64,000 nt of DNA, taken from the NCBI GenBank assembly GCA_965153455.1, contig OZ234495.1, forward strand, positions 10,660,875-10,724,874, read 5' to 3'. The position numbers were made by a program, and so were the translations under genes. The notes beneath the pieces are model-generated. The model did no database searches and was not told the origin of the DNA. It saw only the letters and a list, made by a program, of their open reading frames with translations. This document shows positions 23,481 through 32,814 of this stretch, one piece after another. Position 1 is the first letter of the stretch. Every line of letters begins with the position of its first letter. This DNA comes from Sphagnum compactum (lineage: Eukaryota > Bryophyta > Sphagnopsida > Sphagnales).

Positions 23481-25275
23481 GAGGACACCGTACAAATATA
23501 TGTTGCCACTTACTGCACCATTGATCTCCAATATCTATCATCAACCTCAAATTGTTCAACAATATTCCCATTTTCATACAACCCACATTCCAAAGATGTG
23601 CTCGGTGTTTCACACAAAACTGAAAGAAAAATCTATTTTGAGGAGATGAATTGTTGTTTAAGTTACTGTTTCTTCACTTTGTGTATAAGCTTTTGAATAA
23701 TGGGTTTTCTTCATGTCATATCATCCTTTTGGTTGGAGTGTGAGCTGAAAGGAGGAATCAGATTCTAAAATCAGAAATGTGAACTAGGAACTCGTTGCTG
23801 GTTCTTTAATTTTGATAGAGTTTTACCCCTTTTTCTTCGTTCCTGGCAGCCAGTTTTGGGAGAGATTGCAGCACTGGAGTTGAAGCAATAGACAATTGCA
23901 GTGCTCCCAGGAACTGGTAACATGGGGAAGCTGTCTTTCCTTCCAACTGGCCGTGAAAGGTCTCTCCATAGTCATGGGATCTTGGGAACCTGCCAAAGCT
24001 CAGCAGCTTGCTGATCAAATCTCCAAAGAAACACACAGTTGAATTCTGTGAATGGAGTCTCCAATTTCTGAAGCTGAGAGGTGAATTTTCCAATTGGTGA
24101 ATTTTGCCTATCTGGGTATTGTGGACAATGCTAACCTGAATCAAGAAAATGGATGGAGAGTTGTGTTTGGAGACTGAGAGGAGTGCTGAATGCCTGTCTA
24201 GATCAATCTAATCATGGTTGAAACTAGTCACAATCCTGTCTTAAGTCATGGAATGGAAATTGACAGAATGTCATCACCTTCAGTCTACTTAAAAAGCATT
24301 CTGATATTCGTAAGACATCTCTCAAGAATCAATCTAAATGCATAAAATTGAGACAAAGTCACTAGAAGTACTGAAGAGCACCACATTTTGTCAAGTCATC
24401 AAAGCTTTGGATCAATTTGGATGGTGTGTTTGCATCGCTCCTTTATCTCTCTATCTTCATTCTAGTCTAGAGCACAACACACAGATCAATGCAAAGACCT
24501 TTTGAAAAGTGACCCCTGAGTCATTATCAATCTGGAATTGGACAGTACTCTTCATCAGACCCTGAGATGCCAAGATTGATCCTTAGTATTGAAAAGGTAT
24601 TTAGATGATGCAGAAGATGTGATGGATGATGGCACAGGTTCATTGATGCAAAGTGAAACTTACTTGTTTGATCAACTGCACCACAGGGTCCTTTGGCATC
24701 CAGGGAAGAGCTTCTTAAGCAATTGGCAAGTTCACTGAAGGACAAATAATTGTTGATGGAGACACCCAGTGCTTTCTGGTTAAGAATTGTTGAAGATATT
24801 TGTCTCCATTTGCTTGAATCGAAAAAATGCATGATGTTGGACCACTGCCTTCAAGAGCACCATTTTTGTCTGTCTTCTCTTCTTGCTGTCCACATGGTGC
24901 TTGAACTAACCATGATCCACCCACATTCCCCTTGATTCTTGTTTGATTTTAAGAACATGCTTCCCATCTGCTATTGTGCAGCCTTTTTTGCAGGAGGATC
25001 TCCCTGAAGTGGATTGTCCGCACAGCACTTCTGTTGTCGGAGATGATGCTGAAGCTGTACCAACTACCATTGCCTTGGTCAAAACCATTCCAGGTTTCAA
25101 AGGGCTGAACACCAGACCTTTGGAAAATTCTAAGATTGTGGAGCTTCTGGGTCCCCCTTGGCTCAGTGTCCTCAAAAGGCTGAACTTTAGTGCCAAGAAG
25201 TTTGCTGACTGGAAATTTGAGCTGCAGCTTATATCACCATTGCTGATAAGATTACAAATAGTACCACAAAGATGA
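23480..25275 (+). pseudogene. NADP-oxidoreductase (F420-dependent family) pseudogene, copy 1
   Basis: This is a broken copy of a gene in the NAD-binding F420-dependent NADP oxidoreductase family, repeated about 4.4 kb downstream. The N-terminal exon starts after an AG near 23850 and reads IAVLPGTGNMG (dinucleotide-binding loop), but a TAG precedes this motif where copy 2 has a Tyr codon, and the frame is lost after the glycine loop. The middle exon (about 24690-24860) reads SREELLKQLASSLKDK, then a stop, and holds an 82-bp inverted segment at 24759-24840. The last exon (about 24985-25275) is open and family-like: DCPHSTSVVGDDAEAV, KTIPGFKGLN, RPLENSKIVELLGP. It cannot make a full protein. Regional similarity with copy 2 includes introns and flanks, so this is a segmental duplication. 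Confidence 0.75.
24759..24840. repeat. 82-bp microinversion inside pseudogene exon
   Basis: Flanking bases on both sides align directly with copy 2 (29221-29340), but 24759-24840 matches it only as the reverse complement. On the minus strand this piece reads FDSSKWRQISST and LNQKALGV, against FDSSSKGQISST and LNPKASGV on the plus strand of copy 2. Bases present in copy 2 at the two junctions (about 3 and 10) are missing here. Confidence 0.8.
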
Positions 25276-25372
25276 GCAGCTCAGACTCATGCAACTGATT
25301 GTCAAGTCAAATTTACCTTGTGAGATTTCAGTGGAGAACTATTCCAATCAGTTTATTTGAGATCTGCAAGAG

Positions 25373-25377
<5 letters not shown>

Positions 25378-25440
<63 letters not shown>
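25378..25440. repeat. (AG)n microsatellite, about 30 units
   Basis: An uninterrupted AG dinucleotide run of about 60 bases, just downstream of the copy 1 pseudogene. Confidence 0.95.
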
Positions 25441-25441
<1 letters not shown>

Positions 25442-25917
25442 ATATTGCACGTCACATGTTCCACAAACACTAAAACTTTACAATAGTACATTTTTGTTTA
25501 CAACTTAATTTGGAATTCTGCAATCATCCTATTGCACATGTCACATGTTCTCACAAAACACTAAACAGAAAGGGTATGTTTTTGTTTCTAGCCACCATAA
25601 TATTCAAAACCCATCTAACATCAGTGTGCAAAGTATAAACTGACCTCACCAGCAAGGATTCCTCCCAAATTGAACTATAAGTGAGCATTATAGAGCAGTA
25701 GACTGTGATATTCTTCAGTCTAGCAATTGGCGGTTCACACTAGATATACTTCCCCAATGGCACCCTCCAAACCAGCACCATGCCTATTCTCTACTGGATG
25801 CAAGTATCCCAACAAGCAAGCACCTGTTGGTAAGGATTTTTCTGTAAAGCCAAACATTTGGCATCAAAAAAGGGCAAAACAATTAGCACAACAAGATCTG
25901 CAATAATAAAGAAAGCA

Positions 25918-26994
25918 TCATTCTTTCGAGTGCCACTCAACTCGTACTTGTTTCCACTCCTGTACTTCATTCTGAGCTTGCATCAAGGCTGTCCATCTCC
26001 GCAATATTACTGGCAACTCCACTAACTTCTGAGGTGGTGCTGACAAAGGGAGGTCTCCAGCTACTACTGCCTTGTCCATTCCTGAGGATGATGATTTGGA
26101 GTATTTCTTCCATCTCCATTCAAACTGGCAAGCTGCACACAAAGTAACTGGACAACAATTGAAATGGGATTGCCTGTGTGTGTGTGAGTGTGTGTTTTGT
26201 TTCCTTTTGTGAATAAGACACGCAAGAGGCAGCAGAGAATATTAAAAGTCATCTGAGCATACCTTGACTGCGTGAGCTGAAACTTCCAACAGTACATGCA
26301 AGATGCCATGGTCGCCCTGCTCGAGCTGCTTTAGCCCCTCCCGCAAGCTCTCCATTATGTTGTCTCAACCTGCAAAAACAACAACAACAACAACAACAAC
26401 AAAGATAATGTAGTTTTCCTCCTAAACCCATGCAGCAGCGCATTCTTTTTCTATCACCTATACTGTTGCTGCAGCCCTGGACACACACACACACCTGCGC
26501 ACAACGTTTGACGATACCCCGACATACGTCTTGCGCGAATTGGCAGAGAGCAGCAGATATGCCCACCAGGAGTCATCGCGATCCACCACCTGAGTATCAT
26601 CATCATCATCAGCGGCAGCAATCGCGGCCGACGCTTTCCTCTTGAAAGCACCGCTGTTGTTGTTGTTGTTGTTGTTGCTTCCAACGAGACTTATTGTTGT
26701 TGCGTTACCACCACCATCGCCTAAATCGCCCAGCGGCCGGCACTCTTGGTGCCGAAGATTTTGTGCCGCCACACTTCTCGTCGTCCTACGAGTTCTACAA
26801 CAACAACACTTGTTCTCCGCTTTCCGCCAGCATGCGACATTTGACCTTAGCCCTCTTCCACATGTGGAGGAGAGAGCAACAACTGCGGATGCGCAGGAAA
26901 AGGATCGACTGGGAAACAACAGAAGAAGAGGCGCACTAGTAGTAGGAGCAGTAGACGTAATGAGAGAAGCAATCCTCAACGATGCTTCTTTCAT
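25918..26994 (-). CDS. GIY-YIG endonuclease domain protein, SLX1/UvrC-N-like, 3 exons
   Basis: Minus-strand exons 26994-26495, 26369-26263 and 26132-25918 join in frame to 273 residues. The N-terminal half is Ser/Arg/Ala-rich and could be an organelle or nuclear targeting region, with a polymorphism-prone Asn run (NNNNNNN) and an Asp run. The core reads SWWAYLLLSANSRKTYVGVSS, NVVRRLRQHNGELAGGAKAA, then GRPWHLACTVGSFSSRSQACQFEWRWKK. This matches the GIY-YIG nuclease fold as in SLX1 (YLL for GIY, TYVG for YIG, then Arg, HNGE, GRPW and FEW). The family cuts branched or flap DNA; the plant protein's role is less certain. It lacks the RING/PHD region of true SLX1. The start is the ATG after a GT/GA microsatellite; upstream in-frame Met/Leu codons lie inside that repeat. 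The intron 1 donor is itself a GT repeat. Confidence 0.8.
26481..26494. repeat. GT microsatellite serving as 5' splice site
   Basis: On the minus strand exon 1 of the GIY-YIG gene ends CGCAG and the intron opens directly with about seven GT dinucleotides. Any of these GT units could in principle be chosen, but only the first keeps the frame as modelled. Confidence 0.75.
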
Positions 26995-27016
26995 GGAGTG
27001 GGACGAACTAGGGCAG

Positions 27017-27017
<1 letters not shown>

Positions 27018-27072
<55 letters not shown>
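27018..27072. repeat. Compound (GT)n(GA)n microsatellite
   Basis: About 15 GT units followed directly by about 12 GA units, immediately upstream of the GIY-YIG start codon on the minus strand. It is probably in the leader or core promoter. Confidence 0.95.
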
Positions 27073-27105
27073 AGAGGGGGACACATACAACAAGGGGTTC
27101 TTATC

Positions 27106-27443
27106 ATGGCATGTTGTTTGATGCGAAGGAAAAAAAATCTTCCTGAAGCTGCTGCTCCGGCATTATTGCAAGCAAACAGAGAGTTAGTTGATGCTGCTGA
27201 TGACAATTTTTCTCTGCGTTCAGGAACATCAGAGACTGCTGCAAATCAGATGAAGAATGGGTGCAAGTGATTGCAGGAGTCCATGCATGCACTCCCATGG
27301 GGTTCAAGCTCAAAGATGATGAACCTGGCTCAAAGATGGAAATGATCTTGCACAGGAGACACAGATCAGAGGACATTCAAATGAGATGTGAGCTGTTGTA
27401 CCAGCCTCAAGGGCAAACAGCATACTCAGAAAGAACTGAGTGA
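27106..27443 (+). CDS. Possible small gene or exons, unrecognised
   Basis: An open frame from ATG at 27106 reads MACCLMRRKKNLPEAAAPAL and continues to DNFSLRSG. A possible AG acceptor near 27225 leads to a second frame reading CCKSDEEWVQVIAGVHAC and KLKDDEPGSKMEMILHRRHR, ending at 27443. Composition and lack of low-complexity residues look coding. I recognise no family and cannot prove a splice between the frames. It diverges from the GIY-YIG gene across the GT/GA microsatellite, so the two could share a promoter. It may instead be an upstream piece of the copy 2 oxidoreductase locus. Confidence 0.3.
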
Positions 27444-27949
27444 GCTTGTGAACTGGAGAACATGAAACTGCACAATATTTTCTGAATACTTGCACAAATA
27501 AGGTTGAGCTAGCCGTGCTTACTCCCCCACCATCTTCTTCATCAGCTCCTGTTGGTGGGTGTAGATAAGTACAGAATGTTTGAAGTTTGGGCAAACAATT
27601 GTACAAAAAATCTATGTCTTAGATTCCTGTCAGATGTCCAGAAGCATAGGGAAAGAATTAGGCATGATGTTGGCTACCATATTTCAGAGCTACATCCAGA
27701 CGAAAAATGCAAAAGTAAACTAGCCAAGTAGCTGCAAGCAATTTGATCAACCCTTCAACCAAGAGAGCTTCACATCATACAGGTTCTTGCCAGTCCAACC
27801 TGCATCAATCCTATAAACTGATAATTATTCAAGCAAGGCATAAACTGCCATGGACAAGACACACATCTGATGAGAATGCAGCACGTAGCGTTGGAATTGG
27901 AAAGAGTTGCAAAAATATATGTAGGGTATCATCAATCAGTTCCAGACTT

Positions 27950-30410
27950 TTTCACTTTTCTGACAACACTGAAAGAAAATCTGTTTTGAGAACTTGAATT
28001 GTAGAAGTTTTGTGTTTCTACTGTTGTTTCTGTTCTTCATTTGTGCACAAGCCCTTGAACAACAAATGGGTTTTCTTCATGTCATGTCATCATTTCATTT
28101 GGGATGACTGTGTTTCGTGGGGGAATTGAGTTTCTAAAATCAAGAAATCTGAACTAGGAACTCCTTGCTGACTCTTTAATTTGCTTTTTGTGTTTTTTTT
28201 TTCCTGGCAGCCAGTTTTGGGAGAGATGGCTGCACTGGACTTGAAGTACCAGACAATTGCAGTGCTACCAGGAACTAGTAACATGGGGAGCCGTCTCTCC
28301 TTCCAACTGGCCAAGAAAGATCTCTCCATAGTCATGGGATCTCAGGACCCGGCCAAAGCTCAACAGCTTGCTGATCAAATCTCCAAAGAAACAGTGTTGA
28401 ATTCCGTGAGGGGGGTCTCCAATGCTGAAGCTGCTATTGCCAGTGACATTATCATCTGGTGTCCTGCAGTCACATATAAATCTCTCCCTCCCAGTCTTCT
28501 TCTTGATTCTTAGGTTCAAGTGCAATTGCACAAATTTCAGATTGGGGAATTTGAATAATTTGGTAGTGTGAACAGTGCTAACCAGGATCAAGAACATGGA
28601 TAGTGAGTTTGTGTTTGGAGATTGAGAGATCGAGGTCAATCAAGGCATGGTTCAAACTACCTAGTCCCAATCCAGTCCGATTCATGTACTGGGAATTTGA
28701 CAAAATGCCATCACCTTCAGTCTACTTAGAAAGCATTCTGATGTTCATGAGACATCCCTCAAGAATCAATTTCCAAATGCATCAAGTTGACACAAGATCA
28801 CTGGAAGTACCTGCAGTTGGCAGATGATGAAGATTCAAGAGGACCCACATTTTGTCAAGCTTTGGATCAATTTGGATGTTGTGTTTGGCATTGCTCCTGT
28901 CTATATCTCTCGGAATATATCTCTAGTCTATACCAAGACACACAGATCAATGCAAACACCTTGTCAATGGCGAGTCCTGAGTCAGTATCAATCTGGGATT
29001 GGATGGCACTCTTCATCATGATACAGAGACCCTGAGATGCTGAAAAAAATGATCCTTAGGATCCGAAAGGAATTTAGATGATGAGAAGAGGTGATGGGTG
29101 ATGGCACAGGTTCATGCAAATTGAGACTTATTTGCTTGATTGACTCCACCATGAAGTCCTTTGGCATCCAGGGAAGAGCTTCTCAAGCAATTTGGCAAGT
29201 TAGTTGAAGGACAAAATAATTGTTGATGTGACCAACATCATGTATTTGTTTGATTCAAGCAGCAAGGGACAAATATCTTCAACCCTTCTTAACCCGAAAG
29301 CATCGGGTGTCCCTGCTCGTTGGACCACTGCCTTCAAAAGCACCAATAATGTATGTCTTTATCTTCTTGCTTTCCACATGGTGTTTGAACTTGAAGAAAC
29401 TAGTATGATCCACCCACTTTCACCTTTGATTCTTGCTCAATTTCAATGAATGTGTAACTTTCAATTTGTTATTGCGTGCAACATTTTTTGCATGAGCACC
29501 TCCTAGATGTGGATTGTTAAAAGGGTAAGTTGAGTATGTGATTTGGGATGAACAAGGCAGTTAGGATAGGGACTAATCAAGGAACTTTGTTAGTTTGAAT
29601 TTTGAATTCTTGTTGTTTTGAATAATAATGATATGACTTGGGATGGTTCAAAAGGGGGAAAGTTTTGAAGAACAAAGGGAGGAGAAGAAAATGAGATAGG
29701 GAGTTTTTTTTCAGAGAAGAATAGGAATAGTTAAGGGCACTTGCGATAGAAAACCACAGATTCTATTTTAATATAACACATATTTTAAGTGTTGTTTTGG
29801 GAATTTTTTCAACAAAACTTGGGATTATGATATAATTGGGATTGATGTTCTCAATAATATAGAGAAACACAGACTTCTACAATGAATTCTATGTTTAGTT
29901 TTTGTGTGAATTTTCTATAGTACTATATTATGATGAAACAAATTGTACTATTGATTCTAGAGTTTTTTACAATGTATTCTGAAGTGCAAATTCTGCCTAT
30001 ATGCGATAACTATGAATCTGATTTGGGAATGAATTGTAATGTTAAGTTTGTTGAGACTTAAGATAAAAATAGTGAACATATGCATGTGAAATGCAAATAT
30101 GTTGTTACAATAGTGTGAAATATTTTGCAAGAATTTAAATTTCACTTCTACCATGGACCATCAACACAACACTTTTGTTGATCGAGGTGATGCTTAAGGT
30201 GTAACAACTACCATCACCTTGGTTGAAACCATTCGAGGTTTCAAAGCACTGAAAGTTGAACCTTTGGAAAATTCCAAGATGGTGGAGCTTCTAGGGTCCC
30301 AATTGGCTTGGTGAGCTCGACAAGTTAACCTTTGGTTACAAGAGGCTTGGTGAATGGAAATTTGAGGTGTAGCTTTTTATTGTATCACCATTGTTGATGA
30401 AATCCAAAAT
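27950..30410 (+). pseudogene. NADP-oxidoreductase (F420-dependent family) pseudogene, copy 2
   Basis: The N-terminal exon, after an AG acceptor at about 28210, is intact: MAALDLKYQTIAVLPGTSNM, then MGSRLSFQLAKKDLSIVMGS and VSNAEAAIASDIII. These give the Rossmann glycine loop (GTSNMG) and the NAEAA segment typical of NpdG-type proteins. The middle exon (about 29150-29350) keeps IIVDVTNIMY and RWTTAFKSTNN, but an extra T and a TAG break the frame just before it. The last exon is split after its first bases (about 29515) by roughly 640 bp of AT-rich DNA, and the remainder (about 30155-30400) is degenerate with stops. An acceptor before the N-terminal exon shows that an upstream exon existed. No complete product is possible from the visible sequence. 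Confidence 0.7.
29520..30155. mobile_element. AT-rich insertion within copy 2 last exon
   Basis: Alignment with copy 1 is continuous up to the bases encoding DCP (near 29515) and resumes near 30155. The intervening roughly 640 bp has no counterpart in copy 1. It is AT-rich with no open frame of note. I could not define terminal inverted repeats or a target duplication, so the element type is unknown. Confidence 0.45.
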
Positions 30411-30599
30411 AGTAACGTAAATAGGAGCAGTTCAAACTTATGTTTAATTGATCGTCTTGTGAATCTTTGATTTGATAATATGATGAATATCAGAATAGAA
30501 AGCTAATATTTAGTACACACAATCTACACTAGGCCCATGTCACAGGTGTTAGTGGCAGCCATTTTTTTAACGAGGTTCACACTCAACATAAGACAAAGG

Positions 30600-31900
30600 T
30601 GACAATGTTTGCAACTCTTGAGTGGAAGGATGGATTTGCAATGAAGAGTTTAACAGAGAGAATTTCTCTTGGTGGAAGTTCCAAATGTTGCAAGCCAAAG
30701 AAACTCAGGAGATTGTTACTAGTGAAAGGGAGAATGTTGGTGATAGGGTTCCATGGGACAAGAAGAAGAATAGAGTTGTTGTCTCGTTGTTGTCCTATGT
30801 ATTTTATAGTCTATTGATGAAGAACACATGCAAGAGATTGTAAATTCTAGGACTGTAGAAATATGGGGTACTTTGATAATAATCATGAACAATAGAGAGA
30901 AGAGAAATCAATGTATTATCAGAAAGAGTATTTTCAAGTGTCAATTGAAAAAGAATGAGTCAATAACAAGGTACACTCATAAGCTTGATAATTTGGGTTA
31001 AGGATGGAGAATCATGGAGTTAAGATTATTGATAATCTGATGTTATCAATGATGAAGAATGGGCTACCAACACATCCTTTGCTACATTTCTTGAAGCACA
31101 GGATAGTGTTAGTGAGTCAAAGGAGACTTTACAAAATTTCGAGGCAAGATTACTCAAGAAGAATCTCGTGATGACAAATGAAGCTATTGAAACCAAAGGA
31201 ACAAGTGCTCACGCAACATTGTTTGCAGGAAGATGGGGACAACATGATGTGAACACACATTACAGCAGAAGAAAGAATGTGGTGACGAATGCAGCATTGC
31301 CCATCTTAAGCTGAAATCAACTTTGTCATGGATGTGAAAAACTTGGCCACTAGCAAAGAGAAATATCTAGAGAGATTACTTACAACCACTGTTATTTAAG
31401 ATCCAAGCGAACATGATTCATGGAGAGAGTTCTAGTGTAGCTTTCAGGGCCATTGAGGATAACAAGCATTCCCACTAATGATGCATGGTTTGCTGATGGA
31501 GGATCCATGGAACACATGATCGAAAACCAGCAATTGGTTCAACACATTTTAGCTTATTGAAAACGGAAAATGGCCAATCTGTGTTACAGACAACAAGAGA
31601 CTATGAAATTGAGGCATTGGGGTATCATTAATATTCTTTGTGAGCTATCAATGGAACTGTTGTGAAGGCAATGGATTATGAAGGTACGTTATATTCTTGA
31701 ACTGAAGAAGAATTCACTTTCAATTTTGCAGACAACAGACAAGGACATCAAGATTATTCATATCAAGTTCTGATGCCATATAAATTAATGGCAATGGTTA
31801 GAGCAAATTGCAAATGATTAGTCGATGAGCTATACAAATGTTACCTACGAATGATGGCGCTGAGTTATTCATTTATTTGCTGCATCTGCATCGACAACAT
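30600..31900 (+). mobile_element. Decayed Ty1/copia-like gag-pol fragment
   Basis: Broken plus-strand frames resemble a copia polyprotein in order. Near 30620-30800 there is a gag-like start (NFSWWKFQMLQ, VPWDKKKNRVVVSLLS). Near 31040-31320 comes gag-like helical text (TSFATFLEAQDSVSESKETL). Near 31470-31530 is a protease-site-like AWFADGGSMEHMIEN, comparable to the W-x-x-D-S-G-A motif with the catalytic region changed. Stops and shifts are frequent. I found no LTRs, integrase or reverse transcriptase. The assignment rests on short motifs. Confidence 0.45.
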
Positions 31901-32006
31901 TTGTTAGTCTTGATATGTGGCATAACACATTAGCACATCTAAGCACTAGCACGATCCTTGAAATGGCTTAAGTCACAAGTCATTGACAGAGTTAGAATCT
32001 CAGATT

Positions 32007-32193
32007 CACATAGCAACATGTTTTGTGGAGGATGCGCATTTGGGGGATGAGGCACATAGCAACATGTTTTGTGGAGGATGCGCTTTGGGATGAGACACAT
32101 AACAACATGTGTTTTGTGGAGGATGCACATTTGGCATGAGGCACATAGCAACATGTTTTTTGTGGAGGATGCGCATTTGGAATGAGGCACATG
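32007..32193. repeat. Minisatellite, four units of about 43-47 bp
   Basis: Each unit begins ACATAGCAACATG and contains TTTTGTGGAGGATGCGC, with small indels between units. The units are imperfect direct repeats, downstream of the copia-like fragment. Confidence 0.9.
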
Positions 32194-32814
32194 GGTGTAA
32201 GAGAAAGAATAGAAATGATGTTGTGAAGATCAAAATAGATCACAAAAACAAATTTCTTGAAGCTAAGTTTGCTTAGTTCTTCGAAGAATTGGATTGCAAG
32301 TAGTAACTACTCAGAATGATAGGCATCAGGAGTTTCTGTTTTAGAAGGAGACTAATTATTAATTACCAGTTGTCTCCCCATGGATGAAATCATCCACTAA
32401 GCAGATGAAATGCTCTCCCCCCCTCCTCGCCCCCTCCTGTCCCCCTCTTATCTTAGCCCACTCTTTTGCACTCACATTTTGTTTCTCGCAATCTTGTGTT
32501 TTCTCTTGATGCTCGAGCCAGGGTTTTTCAGTAGGGGATCACCTTTTTTTTTTCCTCTGAAATCTGGCATGTAATCAGTTTCCGATAGAAGTTATTTAAT
32601 CGCACTGAAATCTTCGAATTTGAGCTCAATTTGACGAAGTTGTAGTGGTTTGAAGCTTGCTTTGTGGGGGGTTGAGACTCGAGGGCCGGAGGAGAAGAGT
32701 CGAAGTCTTTTGACGCTTGGCTTTGCCGGGAAGTGGGTTTGTTTTGTGTGTGTTTGTGTGTGTGTGTGTGTATGTTTTCCCTTCGTTTCCGGAATTAGTA
32801 ATGCGAGATTGGCT

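Noticed and set aside
26642-27121. Long plus-strand open frame over 26642-27121
   Set aside because: It is the shadow of the GIY-YIG first exon on the opposite strand plus the GT/GA microsatellite translated as Val/Cys and Arg/Glu runs.
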